A DNA stretch of 64,000 bases, from positions 2,356,001-2,420,000 of the forward strand of contig SMLU01000001.1 of the NCBI GenBank assembly GCA_007859745.1, written 5' to 3'. Both the position numbers and the translations under genes were made by a program. Positions 8,992-16,285 of this stretch are shown here, one piece after another. The number at the start of each line of letters is the position of its first letter. Positions within the stretch are counted from its first letter, which is position 1. Under the pieces are notes generated by a model. That model saw nothing but the letters and a program-made list of their open reading frames with translations, did not search any database and was not told the DNA's origin. This DNA is from Phycisphaerae bacterium RAS1. GTDB lineage: Bacteria > Planctomycetota > Phycisphaerae > UBA1845 > Fen-1342.

Positions 8992-9876
8992 ATGCCCGCT
9001 GCCATCCTCGACGGCGCCGCCTACGCCGCTGAAATCCGCGCCGAAGTGACCGCCGGCGTGGCGGCGTTTGAGGCCGAGCACCGCGATATCAAGCTCTGCG
9101 CCGTCCTCGTCGGCGACGACCAGCCCAGCCGGCTCTACTCCGAATCGCAGCGGAAGCAGTGCGCCGGCGTCGGCGTGGATTACGAACTGATCGAGCTGCC
9201 GGCGACGACCACGCAGGCGCAGCTTGACGCCACGATCCAGCGCCTGAACGCCGACCCCGCCTGCACGGGGATCATCCTCCAGCTTCCGCTTCCATCGGGG
9301 CTGGACGCGTCGATCGCCCAATACCGGATCGACCCGTACAAGGACGTGGAAGGCGTCAACCCGGCGAACATCGGTCTGCTCTTCTACGGCCAGCCGATCA
9401 TCGCACCCTGCACGGCCCTGGCCGTGACGGAGATCATTCGTCGCAGCGGCGTCGTGCTGCGCGGGGCGCATGCGGTGGTCGTCGGACAGAGCCGCATCGT
9501 CGGCAAGCCCACCACGATGTTCCTGCTCGAAAACATGGCTACGGTAACCGGTTGTCACATCGCCACGCACGACCTGCCGGAGCACACCAGGACGGCCGAC
9601 GTCCTGGTTGTCGCCATCGGCAAGCCGCGGGCCATCGGAGCGGCGTACGTGAAGCCCGGCGCCGTGGTAGTCGATGTCGGCATCAACCGCGTCGACGATC
9701 GCGGCGCGGACGGCGCCGTGCAGCGAAAAACCGTCGGCGATGTGGATTTCGACGCCGTCCGGCAGATCGCCGGCGCGATCACGCCCGTACCCGGCGGGGT
9801 CGGCCCGGTGACGGTCGCCATGCTGCTGCGCAATACGGTCGAGGCCGCCCGAAAACAACTCGCCCGCCGACTGTGA
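8992..9876 (+). CDS. folD: FolD-like methylenetetrahydrofolate dehydrogenase/cyclohydrolase with changed active site
   Basis: A 294-residue protein of normal FolD length. The family oxidises 5,10-methylene-THF to methenyl-THF with NADP and hydrolyses it to 10-formyl-THF in the cytoplasm. Visible signatures are ILQLPLPSGLD, the nucleotide-binding VVVGQSRIVGKPTTMFLL, ATVTGCH and the C-terminal PVPGGVGPVTVAMLL. The catalytic Tyr is kept (Tyr49), but the Lys four residues on, essential for cyclohydrolase activity, is Gln53. The conserved KDVDG motif reads KDVEG (Glu120). These positions correspond to Lys54 and Asp121 of E. coli FolD. A GGGAG lies about ten bases before ATG 8992. Family assignment is firm; activity is uncertain. 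Confidence 0.92.
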   Translation: MPAAILDGAAYAAEIRAEVTAGVAAFEAEHRDIKLCAVLVGDDQPSRLYSESQRKQCAGVGVDYELIELPATTTQAQLDATIQRLNADPACTGIILQLPLPSGLDASIAQYRIDPYKDVEGVNPANIGLLFYGQPIIAPCTALAVTEIIRRSGVVLRGAHAVVVGQSRIVGKPTTMFLLENMATVTGCHIATHDLPEHTRTADVLVVAIGKPRAIGAAYVKPGAVVVDVGINRVDDRGADGAVQRKTVGDVDFDAVRQIAGAITPVPGGVGPVTVAMLLRNTVEAARKQLARRL

Positions 9877-9894
9877 GGGCGGCGTGGGTGCCTG

Positions 9895-10023
9895 TCCGAA
9901 CCCGCCGCGCCAAGCGGCGGGTTGACGATCGTACGCGAGCGGCGCCTCATGGCGCCGGGGACGTCACCCCGCCGCTTGGCGCGGCGGGTTCGGACAGACA
10001 GACACGGCCGCGGCGGGTTCGGA
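9895..10023. repeat. Family B palindrome, copy 1; gene-free stretch 9877-10196
   Basis: The 27-base arm 9895-9921 (core CCCGCCGCGCCAAGCGGCGG) is the exact reverse complement of 9968-9994. Between them is a smaller hairpin, GGCGCC...GGCGCC (9941-9956), and after them a partial third arm (about 10011-10023). The remaining bases up to 10196 show no convincing gene, only Shine-Dalgarno-poor sequence ahead of the acyltransferase start. Other copies are at 11148-11198 and 53225-53413. Confidence 0.9.
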
Positions 10024-10196
10024 CGGATGCGCCGGCCGAGCCTGCCAAACTCCATGGTCACACCGCGAAACGTCTCCATCGTCTGCATTGCTTGTCAGAA
10101 TCCCGCCGATCGGAGACCATGGCTGCCGGCGTGGCGTCATGCGCGCAAAGCCGGGCGCGCATCGCCGATCGCCCGATGAAACCAACGGTCGAGTGA

Positions 10197-11093
10197 ATGT
10201 CCTCCACGACTCCTCAATCCACGCCCGGTGCAACGACCGACGCCGTCCGCTCCGAGTGGATCATGCCGGAGCTGCCCACGCCGCCGCACGGCTGGCTGCT
10301 CTTCAGCGAGGAGTATCTGCTGCGGTTCTTTCAGCGGCGCTACGGCAGCGGAGAGCCGGTCGTTCGTTCGCCGGGATGGGTGGCGCTGGCCGGGCTTGTG
10401 CGCGGCGTGATGGCCGCCGTACAGGCGCTCATCATGCTGCTGTCCGTCATTCCGATCATCAACTTCGGAATGGAGGCCACGGCGACGCATTTTCCGCGCG
10501 GCGGGATCGGCTTTTTTCTGCGCGGCGCGTACTGGAAGACGCGGCTGCGCCACCTGGGGCAGGACACGCTGATCGATCGCGGCGTTGAAATCTGGGGTGG
10601 ACGCAACATCAGCATCGGCGCCCGCTGTCACATCGACACGTACGCGCGCCTGGCCGCGGGCGAGCCGCGAATCGGCCAGAAGGGCCACATCTCGATCGGC
10701 GACTACACGCACATCGGCCCGTCGAGCCACATCGCCGGGCGCGGCGGAGTGGACATCGGACGCGGCGTGGCCGTGCAGGCCGAAGTGCATATCTACAGCG
10801 CGACGAACACGTTTCTTCACCCGCGACGCCCGCGGCACCTGGTCAGCTTCTCGCACGTTTCCCCGCTGGAGCTGCAACACATCGCCGAGGCGCCGGTGCG
10901 CATCGGCGACTACGCGATGATCGGGCTGGCGTGCCTGCTGCTTCCGGGGGCCGTTATCGGCGAGGGCGGAATCGTCCATCCGTGGACGCAGGTTTCAAAG
11001 GAGTTTCCGCCGCTGGCGAACGTGGTCGGCCCCGGGCGCGGCCGGCAGAGAGGCTGGCGCCAGCCGCCCTCCATCACGCCGCCGCCGACGTGA
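10197..11093 (+). CDS. Left-handed beta-helix (hexapeptide repeat) acyltransferase
   Basis: A 298-residue protein. Residues 1-60 are a polar head, 61-90 form a hydrophobic, probably membrane-associated helix (RGVMAAVQALIMLLSVIPI), and from about 125 onward isoleucine/valine-spaced hexapeptides appear (IGARCHIDTY, ISIGDYTHIGPSSHI, VDIGRGVAVQAEV, VRIGDYAMIGLACLLLPGAV). This is the trimeric acyltransferase fold of WcaF/LacA-type O-acetyltransferases, which usually modify surface sugars. The catalytic His cannot be fixed with confidence; HIYSATNTFLHP is a candidate loop. The gene stands alone between family B palindromes. Confidence 0.85.
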   Translation: MSSTTPQSTPGATTDAVRSEWIMPELPTPPHGWLLFSEEYLLRFFQRRYGSGEPVVRSPGWVALAGLVRGVMAAVQALIMLLSVIPIINFGMEATATHFPRGGIGFFLRGAYWKTRLRHLGQDTLIDRGVEIWGGRNISIGARCHIDTYARLAAGEPRIGQKGHISIGDYTHIGPSSHIAGRGGVDIGRGVAVQAEVHIYSATNTFLHPRRPRHLVSFSHVSPLELQHIAEAPVRIGDYAMIGLACLLLPGAVIGEGGIVHPWTQVSKEFPPLANVVGPGRGRQRGWRQPPSITPPPT

Positions 11094-11147
11094 TGTGCTC
11101 CGATCCGTCCGCACGCGCCGCGACGGGGTGACGACCGCAGCTTGTGG

Positions 11148-11198
11148 GGCGCCGATCGCTGACGATCGTCAACCCGCCGCTTGGCGCGGCGGGTTCGG
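11148..11198. repeat. Family B repeat, copy 2 (single inverted half)
   Basis: This 51-base block is, base for base as far as I can read, the reverse complement of 53226-53276, including the flanking GATCG-rich segment (GCCGATCGCTGACGATCGTC). Only half of the element is present. It lies between the acyltransferase and the amidohydrolase and shows that family B units occur in both orientations. The rest of the 257-base gap holds no gene. Confidence 0.85.
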
Positions 11199-11350
11199 AA
11201 GGACGCGGCGGACCGGCCGACCGGCGGCTTGACCCGCTCGCGGAGTGCCAGCTACGATTCACGGTCGTCCCGAGGCTCTGAAGCTCATTCTGGCGCGGTT
11301 TTCGGGGCGAATCTCGCAGGATTTTCGGCGCGACGGAGCTGCCTGACCTC

Positions 11351-12214
11351 ATGATCGTCGATTGTCATACGCAGATCTGGGATGCCAGCGTGCAACTCGG
11401 GAGGGCCGCGCCCACCATGATGGTGCAGCCCGTGCAGGCCGACGCCGTGCGGCATTTGCAGGCGGTTCTGCCGGTGGATCGCGCCATCGTGCTGGCCTTC
11501 AAGAGTCGCTACCTGGGGGCCGAGATTCCGAATCGCTTCGTCGCCGGCTACGTGCAGCAGAACAGCAAGAAGCTGATCGGTTTTGCCGGCATCGATCCGA
11601 CCGAGCGCGACTGGCTGGAAGAGCTGCGCATCGCCCACGAAGAACTGGGGCTGAAAGGCGTCGCCGTCTCGCCCGCACTGCAGAATTACCACCCGACCGA
11701 CACGCGCGCCATGCGGCTGTACGAGGAATGCCAGCGGCGGCGCATGCCGATCGTCTTCGAGCAGAGCCATCGCAACGCCGCGGCGAAAATGGAATTCGCC
11801 AAGCCGATGCTGCTCGATGAGGTGGCCCGCGAGTTTCCGGGCTTGCGCATTGTCGTGGCCCACATGGGCTATCCCTGGGTGCATGAGACGATCGTCCTGC
11901 TCGGCAAGCACGCGCACGTGTTCGCGGACGTGGCCAGCATGCTGCGTCATCCGTTCATCGCCTACGGCTCGCTGCAATCCGCCTTTGAGTATGGCGTGCT
12001 GGAGCGGCTGCTCTTCGGCAGCGATTTTCCCTACCGCTCGCCCGCCGCCTGCATCGAGGCGCTCTATTCCATCAACCAGATCACGCACGGCACCAACCTG
12101 CCGCCCATCGCGCGCGAACACCTGCGCGGCATCGTCGAGCGCGACACGCTCCAGCTTCTGGGCATCGAAGGCAAACCGGCGGCGCCGGCCGCCGGCGGAG
12201 CGGATCATGCATAA
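11351..12214 (+). CDS. Amidohydrolase family 2 (ACMSD-type) protein
   Basis: A 287-residue TIM-barrel metal hydrolase. The family hydrolyses or decarboxylates small acids in the cytoplasm. Visible elements are IVDCHTQIW at the N-terminus, GLKGVAVSP, MPIVFEQSHRN, IVVAHMGYPWVHE (strand-6 His) and LLFGSDFPYRSP (metal-binding Asp). The usual first-strand metal motif His-x-His is His-Thr-Gln here, so one metal ligand is changed. Substrate unknown. The ATG at 11351 follows the gene-free family B repeat region. It overlaps the next gene by 8 bases, so the two are probably co-translated. Confidence 0.85.
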   Translation: MIVDCHTQIWDASVQLGRAAPTMMVQPVQADAVRHLQAVLPVDRAIVLAFKSRYLGAEIPNRFVAGYVQQNSKKLIGFAGIDPTERDWLEELRIAHEELGLKGVAVSPALQNYHPTDTRAMRLYEECQRRRMPIVFEQSHRNAAAKMEFAKPMLLDEVAREFPGLRIVVAHMGYPWVHETIVLLGKHAHVFADVASMLRHPFIAYGSLQSAFEYGVLERLLFGSDFPYRSPAACIEALYSINQITHGTNLPPIAREHLRGIVERDTLQLLGIEGKPAAPAAGGADHA

Positions 12215-12815
12215 CGTCGGACCGCCGCGTCCGGCGCTCCGCGCCACCGCCGGATTTGCTTTGCTGCTGTTTCTGCCGCTGGCCGCATGCACGCCCGCGT
12301 CCCGCGTGCAGTTCACGAGCTACAAAGACCCCTATTTCCCCGAGACGTTCGACGTCGATTTCGAGAACTGCGCCTATCACTACTCGCCCGCCGGCGACCT
12401 GCACATCGCCGCGCAGCGCTCCTGGGCGCCGGGCGAGCGGCGGGCCGACACCGTGCGGCAGTACATCCACGTCCACGTCTTCTGGAAGCCGCACCCCGGC
12501 CGCACGTTCGCCAACGCATCCAGCGACGACGCGCTGATCGAATACGCCGTCGTGTCGCGCCAGGGGGCGGCCTTTTACTCGGGCACCGGCTTTCTCTACC
12601 CCGCCAAGATCAAGGACGGACGGCTGACCTGCCGGCTGGAGCAGGCGCGCATCCGGCTCGACTCGCAGATCGGCGCCCCGCCGGAGGATCTGGGCGATGC
12701 GCGCGTCAAGGCGACCTTCAACGCCCGCGACGACGGGAACGCGGCGGTGGACATGTTTCACGATCTGGAGATTGCGCGGAGCATGAAGCCGCGCGGCGCG
12801 GCCCGTGGGGGATAG
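12207..12815 (+). CDS. Putative lipoprotein of unknown function
   Basis: A 202-residue protein starting at ATG 12207, inside the end of the amidohydrolase gene. The N-terminus has a basic residue, a hydrophobic run (TAGFALLLFLPLAACTP) and the lipobox LAAC, so it is predicted to be lipid-anchored. The mature part is beta-rich with YIHVHVFWKPHPGRTF and ATFNARDDGNAAVD. I recognise no family. The overlap with the amidohydrolase gene suggests a shared pathway, but nothing in the sequence says which. Confidence 0.75.
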   Translation: MHNVGPPRPALRATAGFALLLFLPLAACTPASRVQFTSYKDPYFPETFDVDFENCAYHYSPAGDLHIAAQRSWAPGERRADTVRQYIHVHVFWKPHPGRTFANASSDDALIEYAVVSRQGAAFYSGTGFLYPAKIKDGRLTCRLEQARIRLDSQIGAPPEDLGDARVKATFNARDDGNAAVDMFHDLEIARSMKPRGAARGG

Positions 12816-12900
12816 CGGGGTGTCACGCGCAGCTCGCTGCCGGTACCGCACGGGCAGGCAAGCGGCCCGCAGTACGCGGCGCGTCCGCGGGGGATGGTCT

Positions 12901-12964
12901 GGATAACAAAGGTGCGCAAGATGATCAAATTTGAGACACCCTCCCTTGGTCACCTTTGTTATCC
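12901..12964. repeat. Hairpin with 14-bp perfect stem
   Basis: GGATAACAAAGGTG (12901-12914) pairs exactly with CACCTTTGTTATCC (12951-12964). The loop is AT-richer than its surroundings. It is unlike the GC-rich families and lies just after the lipoprotein gene, where it may act as a transcription terminator or RNA stability hairpin. No other copy was noticed. Confidence 0.8.
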
Positions 12965-13137
12965 GGACGTTGGTGAGTAGGGCGCATGAGGTTGTGGGGT
13001 GGGGTGGGTGGGAAAAACGGGGGGGCGTCAGGGTGAGGCAGGGGCGGGTCATGCTAGATATGATAGGTAGTGTAGAGCGGGCGTCCAGTCGGGAGGTGGC
13101 GTGCGGGACGCGACCGGAAGCGGCGGCCCGCCCGTCG

Positions 13138-13266
13138 CACGGGCAGCGAGCTGCCCGTGGCACCCGTGCGATAACGCCGTCGGACGCGGAGGTCCGACGC
13201 TACGCCGTTCGTCGGACGCGAAGGTCCGACGCTACGCCGTTCGTCGGACGCGGAGGTCCGACGTTA
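13138..13266. repeat. Short palindrome plus three 32-bp direct repeats (family C); gene-free stretch 12816-13263
   Basis: CACGGGCAGC...GCTGCCCGTG at 13138-13159 forms a compact palindrome. It is followed by three tandem copies of a 32-base unit starting at 13179, 13211 and 13243, each containing a GTCGGAC...GTCCGAC dyad and the linker GCTACGCCGTTC. The last copy runs into the stop region of the minus-strand gene. The same word recurs as an inverted pair at 20592-20671. A G-rich stretch sits near 12990-13045. No gene is seen in 12816-13263. Confidence 0.88.
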
Positions 13267-13725
13267 TCTCGCCGTCACGGCCACGATCAGCGCGTCATCC
13301 CCGTCGATCTTCCAGCCCCCCAGCAACTGGAATTTTCCTTTCTGCACCGTCACCGTTGTGTTCAGCTTCTTGTCGTCCTTCTTGAACACAACGATCGACA
13401 GCTTGGCCGAATCGGTCGGCTTTTCGCGCGGCGTCACCTCGGCGCGGTAGCCCGCGGTCAGGTCGGTCTTGAAGGCCTTGCCCACCGCGACGCTGTCGGA
13501 CGCCTTTCTGACCAGCTTGTAGCCGGTGAACTTGAACTGGTCCTTGAGCGCGCCGGCGATGTTCTTCAGCTCCGGCGAAATCTCGGCGTTCTTCTTCGTC
13601 GCCTGGATCACCCAGACCTCAACCGGCACCTCGTCAGCCAGCGCCTGCGCCGCCGCGGGTGACGCCATCAGCGCCAGCAGGCACGCCAGCCCGCTGACGA
13701 CGCACGCAAGAGATGATCGCTTCAT
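13264..13725 (-). CDS. Small secreted protein of unknown function
   Basis: A 153-residue protein with a classical signal peptide (MKRSSLACVVSGLACLLALM, cleavage probably after ASPAAAQA). The mature part is Lys/Val-rich, with EVWVIQATKKNAEISPELK, and ends in a beta-rich VTVQKGKFQLLGGWKIDG. The ATG at 13725 is chosen because GAGGAG lies 7 bases upstream; an ATG at 13731 is too close to it. It is probably periplasmic. It lies just downstream of the sigma/anti-sigma pair on the same strand and might be a regulated target, which is inference only. Confidence 0.7.
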   Translation of the reverse strand: MKRSSLACVVSGLACLLALMASPAAAQALADEVPVEVWVIQATKKNAEISPELKNIAGALKDQFKFTGYKLVRKASDSVAVGKAFKTDLTAGYRAEVTPREKPTDSAKLSIVVFKKDDKKLNTTVTVQKGKFQLLGGWKIDGDDALIVAVTAR

Positions 13726-13764
13726 GGCCATGCTCCTCGAAAGTTCGACCACCGAGTCCCAAGA

Positions 13765-13865
13765 TCGGAACGCGACGCGCAAGCGAGCGCCCACACCAAC
13801 CAGCGCTTCCTGGTGCGTTGCGTTCTGATCACGGTACTACGCACCGGCGGGACGCCGATGCTCCC
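13765..13865. repeat. Degenerate family H palindrome followed by a family F half-site
   Basis: GGAACGCGACGCGCAAGCGAGCGC (about 13769-13792) is a diverged left arm of family H, weakly matched by GGTGCGTTGCGTTCTGAT near 13812-13829. At 13840-13865 a single GCACCGGCGGGACGCCGATG arm of family F follows; the full palindrome of that family is at 29297-29390. Two families thus sit side by side here, between same-strand genes. Confidence 0.65.
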
Positions 13866-13890
13866 GGCGAATCGAAACACGACGAATCCG

Positions 13891-14364
13891 CTAGCTGCTC
13901 TCATCGACCACCCAGATGATAGACACGGCGTCATCCTCGCCGGTAGTCAGCACGAGGCTCGACGCCCCGCCGTAGGTTTCCAGTTCGTCGATAATCACCT
14001 GCCGCGCAAGCTGCGCCCCGCCGAGCGTTGCGACAGAGCGCGGCCAAGCCGCCAATAGCATCAGACAGGCCGCCGCGGCCAGCAGCGGCGTCGCGATGCG
14101 CCAGCCGAACCGCGGGCGCCTGGCCTTCGCGTGCGAGGCTCTGTGGATGTTCGCCCAGACGCGCTCCCACTGCGCGTCCTGCGGCAGCGCCACACGACCG
14201 GCCAGCACATCGAGCGGCGGCGTCGCCGTCGCAGCCTGCTCCGCCAGAACAGAATCCTCCGCCAGCAGCGCTTCGATTCTGTGGATTTCGTCCGGCGTGA
14301 GCGAATCCAGCGCGGCAGCGTCGCCCTGCAACAGTCGGCCCAGATTCTCGCGTGGTGTACTCAT
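13891..14364 (-). CDS. Putative anti-sigma factor (single-span membrane protein)
   Basis: A 157-residue protein. Residues 1-90 are cytoplasmic and acidic/helical (DEIHRIEALLAEDSVLAEQA). One transmembrane helix follows at about 91-108 (IATPLLAAAACLMLLAAW), then a short outer domain ending in SIIWVVDESS. Its ATG overlaps the stop of the ECF sigma gene as ATGA, the classical arrangement for an anti-sigma partner. The zinc-binding His-x3-Cys-x2-Cys of ZAS-type anti-sigmas is absent, so the call rests on context and topology. Confidence 0.65.
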   Translation of the reverse strand: MSTPRENLGRLLQGDAAALDSLTPDEIHRIEALLAEDSVLAEQAATATPPLDVLAGRVALPQDAQWERVWANIHRASHAKARRPRFGWRIATPLLAAAACLMLLAAWPRSVATLGGAQLARQVIIDELETYGGASSLVLTTGEDDAVSIIWVVDESS

Positions 14365-15020
14365 GTCGCCCTTCGCTTGCCGCCGGCCCGCGGCGCCAGG
14401 TCCGCCAGCAGCTCATGCAGCCGCCGCCGGGCGTGATAGAGCCGGCTCATCACCGTTCCGATCGGAATGCCGACCGCCTCGGCGATCTCGCCATAGGTCA
14501 TTTCGCCCGTCGCGTACATGGCAAACACGTTTCGCTGATCGGGCGGGAGCTTATCGATTGCGGCCTGAAGCCGGCCGGCCAACTCCCGCTGCTCCAGGCT
14601 GTGCGAGACGCCGCCGTCATCGCTGGCGGAAGGAAGCGTGGCGGCGTCCGCCGGATCGATTCGCGGCGCGTCGTCGTCGCCGCCGCCGTCAATGGAGACG
14701 GCCAGCCGCACCTTTCGCGAACGCAGGAGATCAAGAGCCTTGTTGCTGACGATCCGCAGGAGCCAGGTTTTGAAGCCCGACTGGCCTTCGAACCGGTCGA
14801 GGCTTTCGAAGGCCTTGATGTACGCATCCTGCACCACGTCGAGCGCGTCCTGCTGCGACCCGCTGATCCGCAAGGCGACCCGAAACGCCGCGTCACGATG
14901 ACGCACGAACAGCTCGCGCCGCGCAGCGCCGTCGCCGGCCGCCGCGCTACGGATCAGCGCCGCCTCATTCTCGACGGACGGGTCAGCCGGGGTATTCAGT
15001 GAATTCGGCGCAATTTTCAC
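14361..15020 (-). CDS. ECF-type RNA polymerase sigma factor
   Basis: A 219-residue sigma-70 family protein. Region 2 (DAAFRVALRISGSQQDALDV, VQDAYIKAFESLDRFEG, FKTWLLRIVSNKALDLLRSR) lies at about residues 40-105. Region 4 (LPPDQRNVFAMYATGEMTYG followed by EIAEAVGIPIGTVMSRLYHARRR) is near residues 157-202. A Gly/Asp-rich linker separates them. The start is GTG 15020. Divergent transcription of the DUF3299 gene begins only 29 bases away, so the two promoters must overlap. The downstream overlapping gene is a likely anti-sigma partner. Confidence 0.9.
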   Translation of the reverse strand: MKIAPNSLNTPADPSVENEAALIRSAAAGDGAARRELFVRHRDAAFRVALRISGSQQDALDVVQDAYIKAFESLDRFEGQSGFKTWLLRIVSNKALDLLRSRKVRLAVSIDGGGDDDAPRIDPADAATLPSASDDGGVSHSLEQRELAGRLQAAIDKLPPDQRNVFAMYATGEMTYGEIAEAVGIPIGTVMSRLYHARRRLHELLADLAPRAGGKRRAT

Positions 15021-15049
15021 GACGGCAGAATAACCGATAGAATCCGGGC

Positions 15050-15814
15050 ATGACGTCCGACTCGCGAACGCATCCGCTCTCCTCCACCGGCGTCCGCTTC
15101 GTGCTGCTCGTGCTGCTGGCGCTGAGCGCCTGGTGGATGATCTGGGGGCGATTGGTCCGCGTTACGCCGACGTGGCGGACGACCGCCGCCACGGCCGCTC
15201 CGCCGATTCGCGGCGCGCCAATCGACTCCGTCATTGGGCGCGGCGTAGCGCCGCCGCCCGTCGCCGCAAGCGGCGATTGCTCCCCGTCGCGGCCGGCCGA
15301 ACCTGCGCCGGATGCCGCCTCCTCCCCTGGATCCGCGGCAGCCACGTCCGCAAATACAGCCCCTCCGGCGGAGCCCGCCGGAACCGCCGAGGGCGGCTAT
15401 CGCGCCGTCAGCTTCGACCTGCTGGCGGGCTTTCAGTACGCGTCGTACATCGCCGACGAAGCCCCGGAAGGCGACTCGGCCACCCCGCCGCGCGTCATCC
15501 CTCCCGAGGTCGAGACGCTTCACGACCGCAAGGTTGATGTGACGGGTTTCATGATCCCGATCGAACTGGAAAAGGATCGGGCCAAGAGCTTTCTGCTCGT
15601 GAAAGACCGGCTCATATGCTGCTTCGGGCGAATGCCCAAGCCCAACGAGTGGATTTTCGTCGAGATGGAGGGACGCGCGACAGCGGATATGGTCTCCGAC
15701 GTGCCGGCCACGGTTCGCGGAACGATCGAGATTCGCGAGGAGATTCGCGACGGCGTCGTCATGGGGCTTTACAACATGAAAGGCGAGAGCGTGACATTCA
15801 AGGCGGGTTTCTGA
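15050..15814 (+). CDS. DUF3299-type membrane-anchored protein
   Basis: A 254-residue protein. Residues 17-33 form a single transmembrane anchor (FVLLVLLALSAWWMIWG). A Pro/Ala/Ser-rich linker spans about 45-118. The C-terminal domain has VDVTGFMIPIELEKDRAKSF, LLVKDRLICCFGRMPKPNEW and IFVEMEG, the pattern of DUF3299. This family of exported proteins is often near ABC-type macrolide/lipoprotein exporters, but none is present here. Function unknown. ATG 15050 is 29 bases from the divergent sigma factor start. Confidence 0.7.
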   Translation: MTSDSRTHPLSSTGVRFVLLVLLALSAWWMIWGRLVRVTPTWRTTAATAAPPIRGAPIDSVIGRGVAPPPVAASGDCSPSRPAEPAPDAASSPGSAAATSANTAPPAEPAGTAEGGYRAVSFDLLAGFQYASYIADEAPEGDSATPPRVIPPEVETLHDRKVDVTGFMIPIELEKDRAKSFLLVKDRLICCFGRMPKPNEWIFVEMEGRATADMVSDVPATVRGTIEIREEIRDGVVMGLYNMKGESVTFKAGF

Positions 15815-15835
15815 CGCCACAACCAAACAGCAGCC

Positions 15836-15917
15836 CGCCGGGAGGCCTGGCGGCCCGCCGGCGGGCGTATGGCTTAGGCTGCGCCTAGTGCAGCCACGTT
15901 CGCTGCACTAGCGCAGC
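15836..15917. repeat. Palindrome family O; gene-free stretch 15815-16285
   Basis: CCCGCCGG...CCGGCGGG-like arms lie at 15836-15866. A longer inverted pair follows: GCTGCGCCTAGTGCAGC (15878-15894) against GCTGCACTAGCGCAGC (15902-15917). After the 16S-like word at 15938, the remaining sequence to 16285 contains no gene I can support. A minus-strand frame at 15924-16172 has no family signal or proper start context. The stretch before 16286 is slightly AT-richer and may hold the promoter of the AsmA-like gene. Confidence 0.75.
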
Positions 15918-15937
15918 GTACACTTACCACTGGTCAC

Positions 15938-15952
15938 GGATCACCTCCTTCT
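15938..15952. other. 13-base copy of the 16S rRNA 3' end / perfect extended Shine-Dalgarno on the minus strand
   Basis: The plus strand reads GGATCACCTCCTT at 15938-15950, identical to the universal 3' terminus of bacterial 16S rRNA. No other 16S sequence surrounds it. On the minus strand this is AAGGAGGTGATCC, a maximal Shine-Dalgarno, followed 6 bases after AGGAGG by a GTG that opens a 9-codon frame (MTSGKCTLR). It may be chance, or a leader-peptide or ribosome-trapping site. Confidence 0.5.
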
Positions 15953-16285
15953 GAATCGGGCACACACCCCGCGCGGCGCCTGTGGGGGCCGCCGCCGGGC
16001 CTGGTCCCGTCCGCCTGCCGTCGCTGGCGGACACAATGCGCGTCGCCGAAGCGGCGCTCAGCGGCCGGCCGCGCTGCTCGTCCGTCCTCGCCCGTGACAT
16101 TGATGAGGGCAGGCGACGCGTCGCAGCAATCAGCCGCACCTGAATTCTACGAACCCAGTCAGGGCCGGGCAACGGAATTTTGCGACCGCCCGCTTGCGAA
16201 AATAGAATACCCGCTGCCGCCGCGACCGCCGCGTTGACGTTCGTCTGACGTCCGCCGCCCGAAAAACGCCGCCCGCGCGAGTGCC

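Noticed and set aside
13179-13266. Three 32-base direct repeats considered as a CRISPR array
   Set aside because: There are no unique spacers between units, the unit contains a dyad found elsewhere as a palindrome, and no cas gene is present.
12931-13662. 243-codon plus-strand frame
   Set aside because: Runs through palindromes and antisense to the secreted protein at 13264-13725.
15924-16172. 82-residue minus-strand frame
   Set aside because: Low-complexity Arg/Ala/Pro-rich product, no start context and no family. Its last codons merely contain the 16S-like word.
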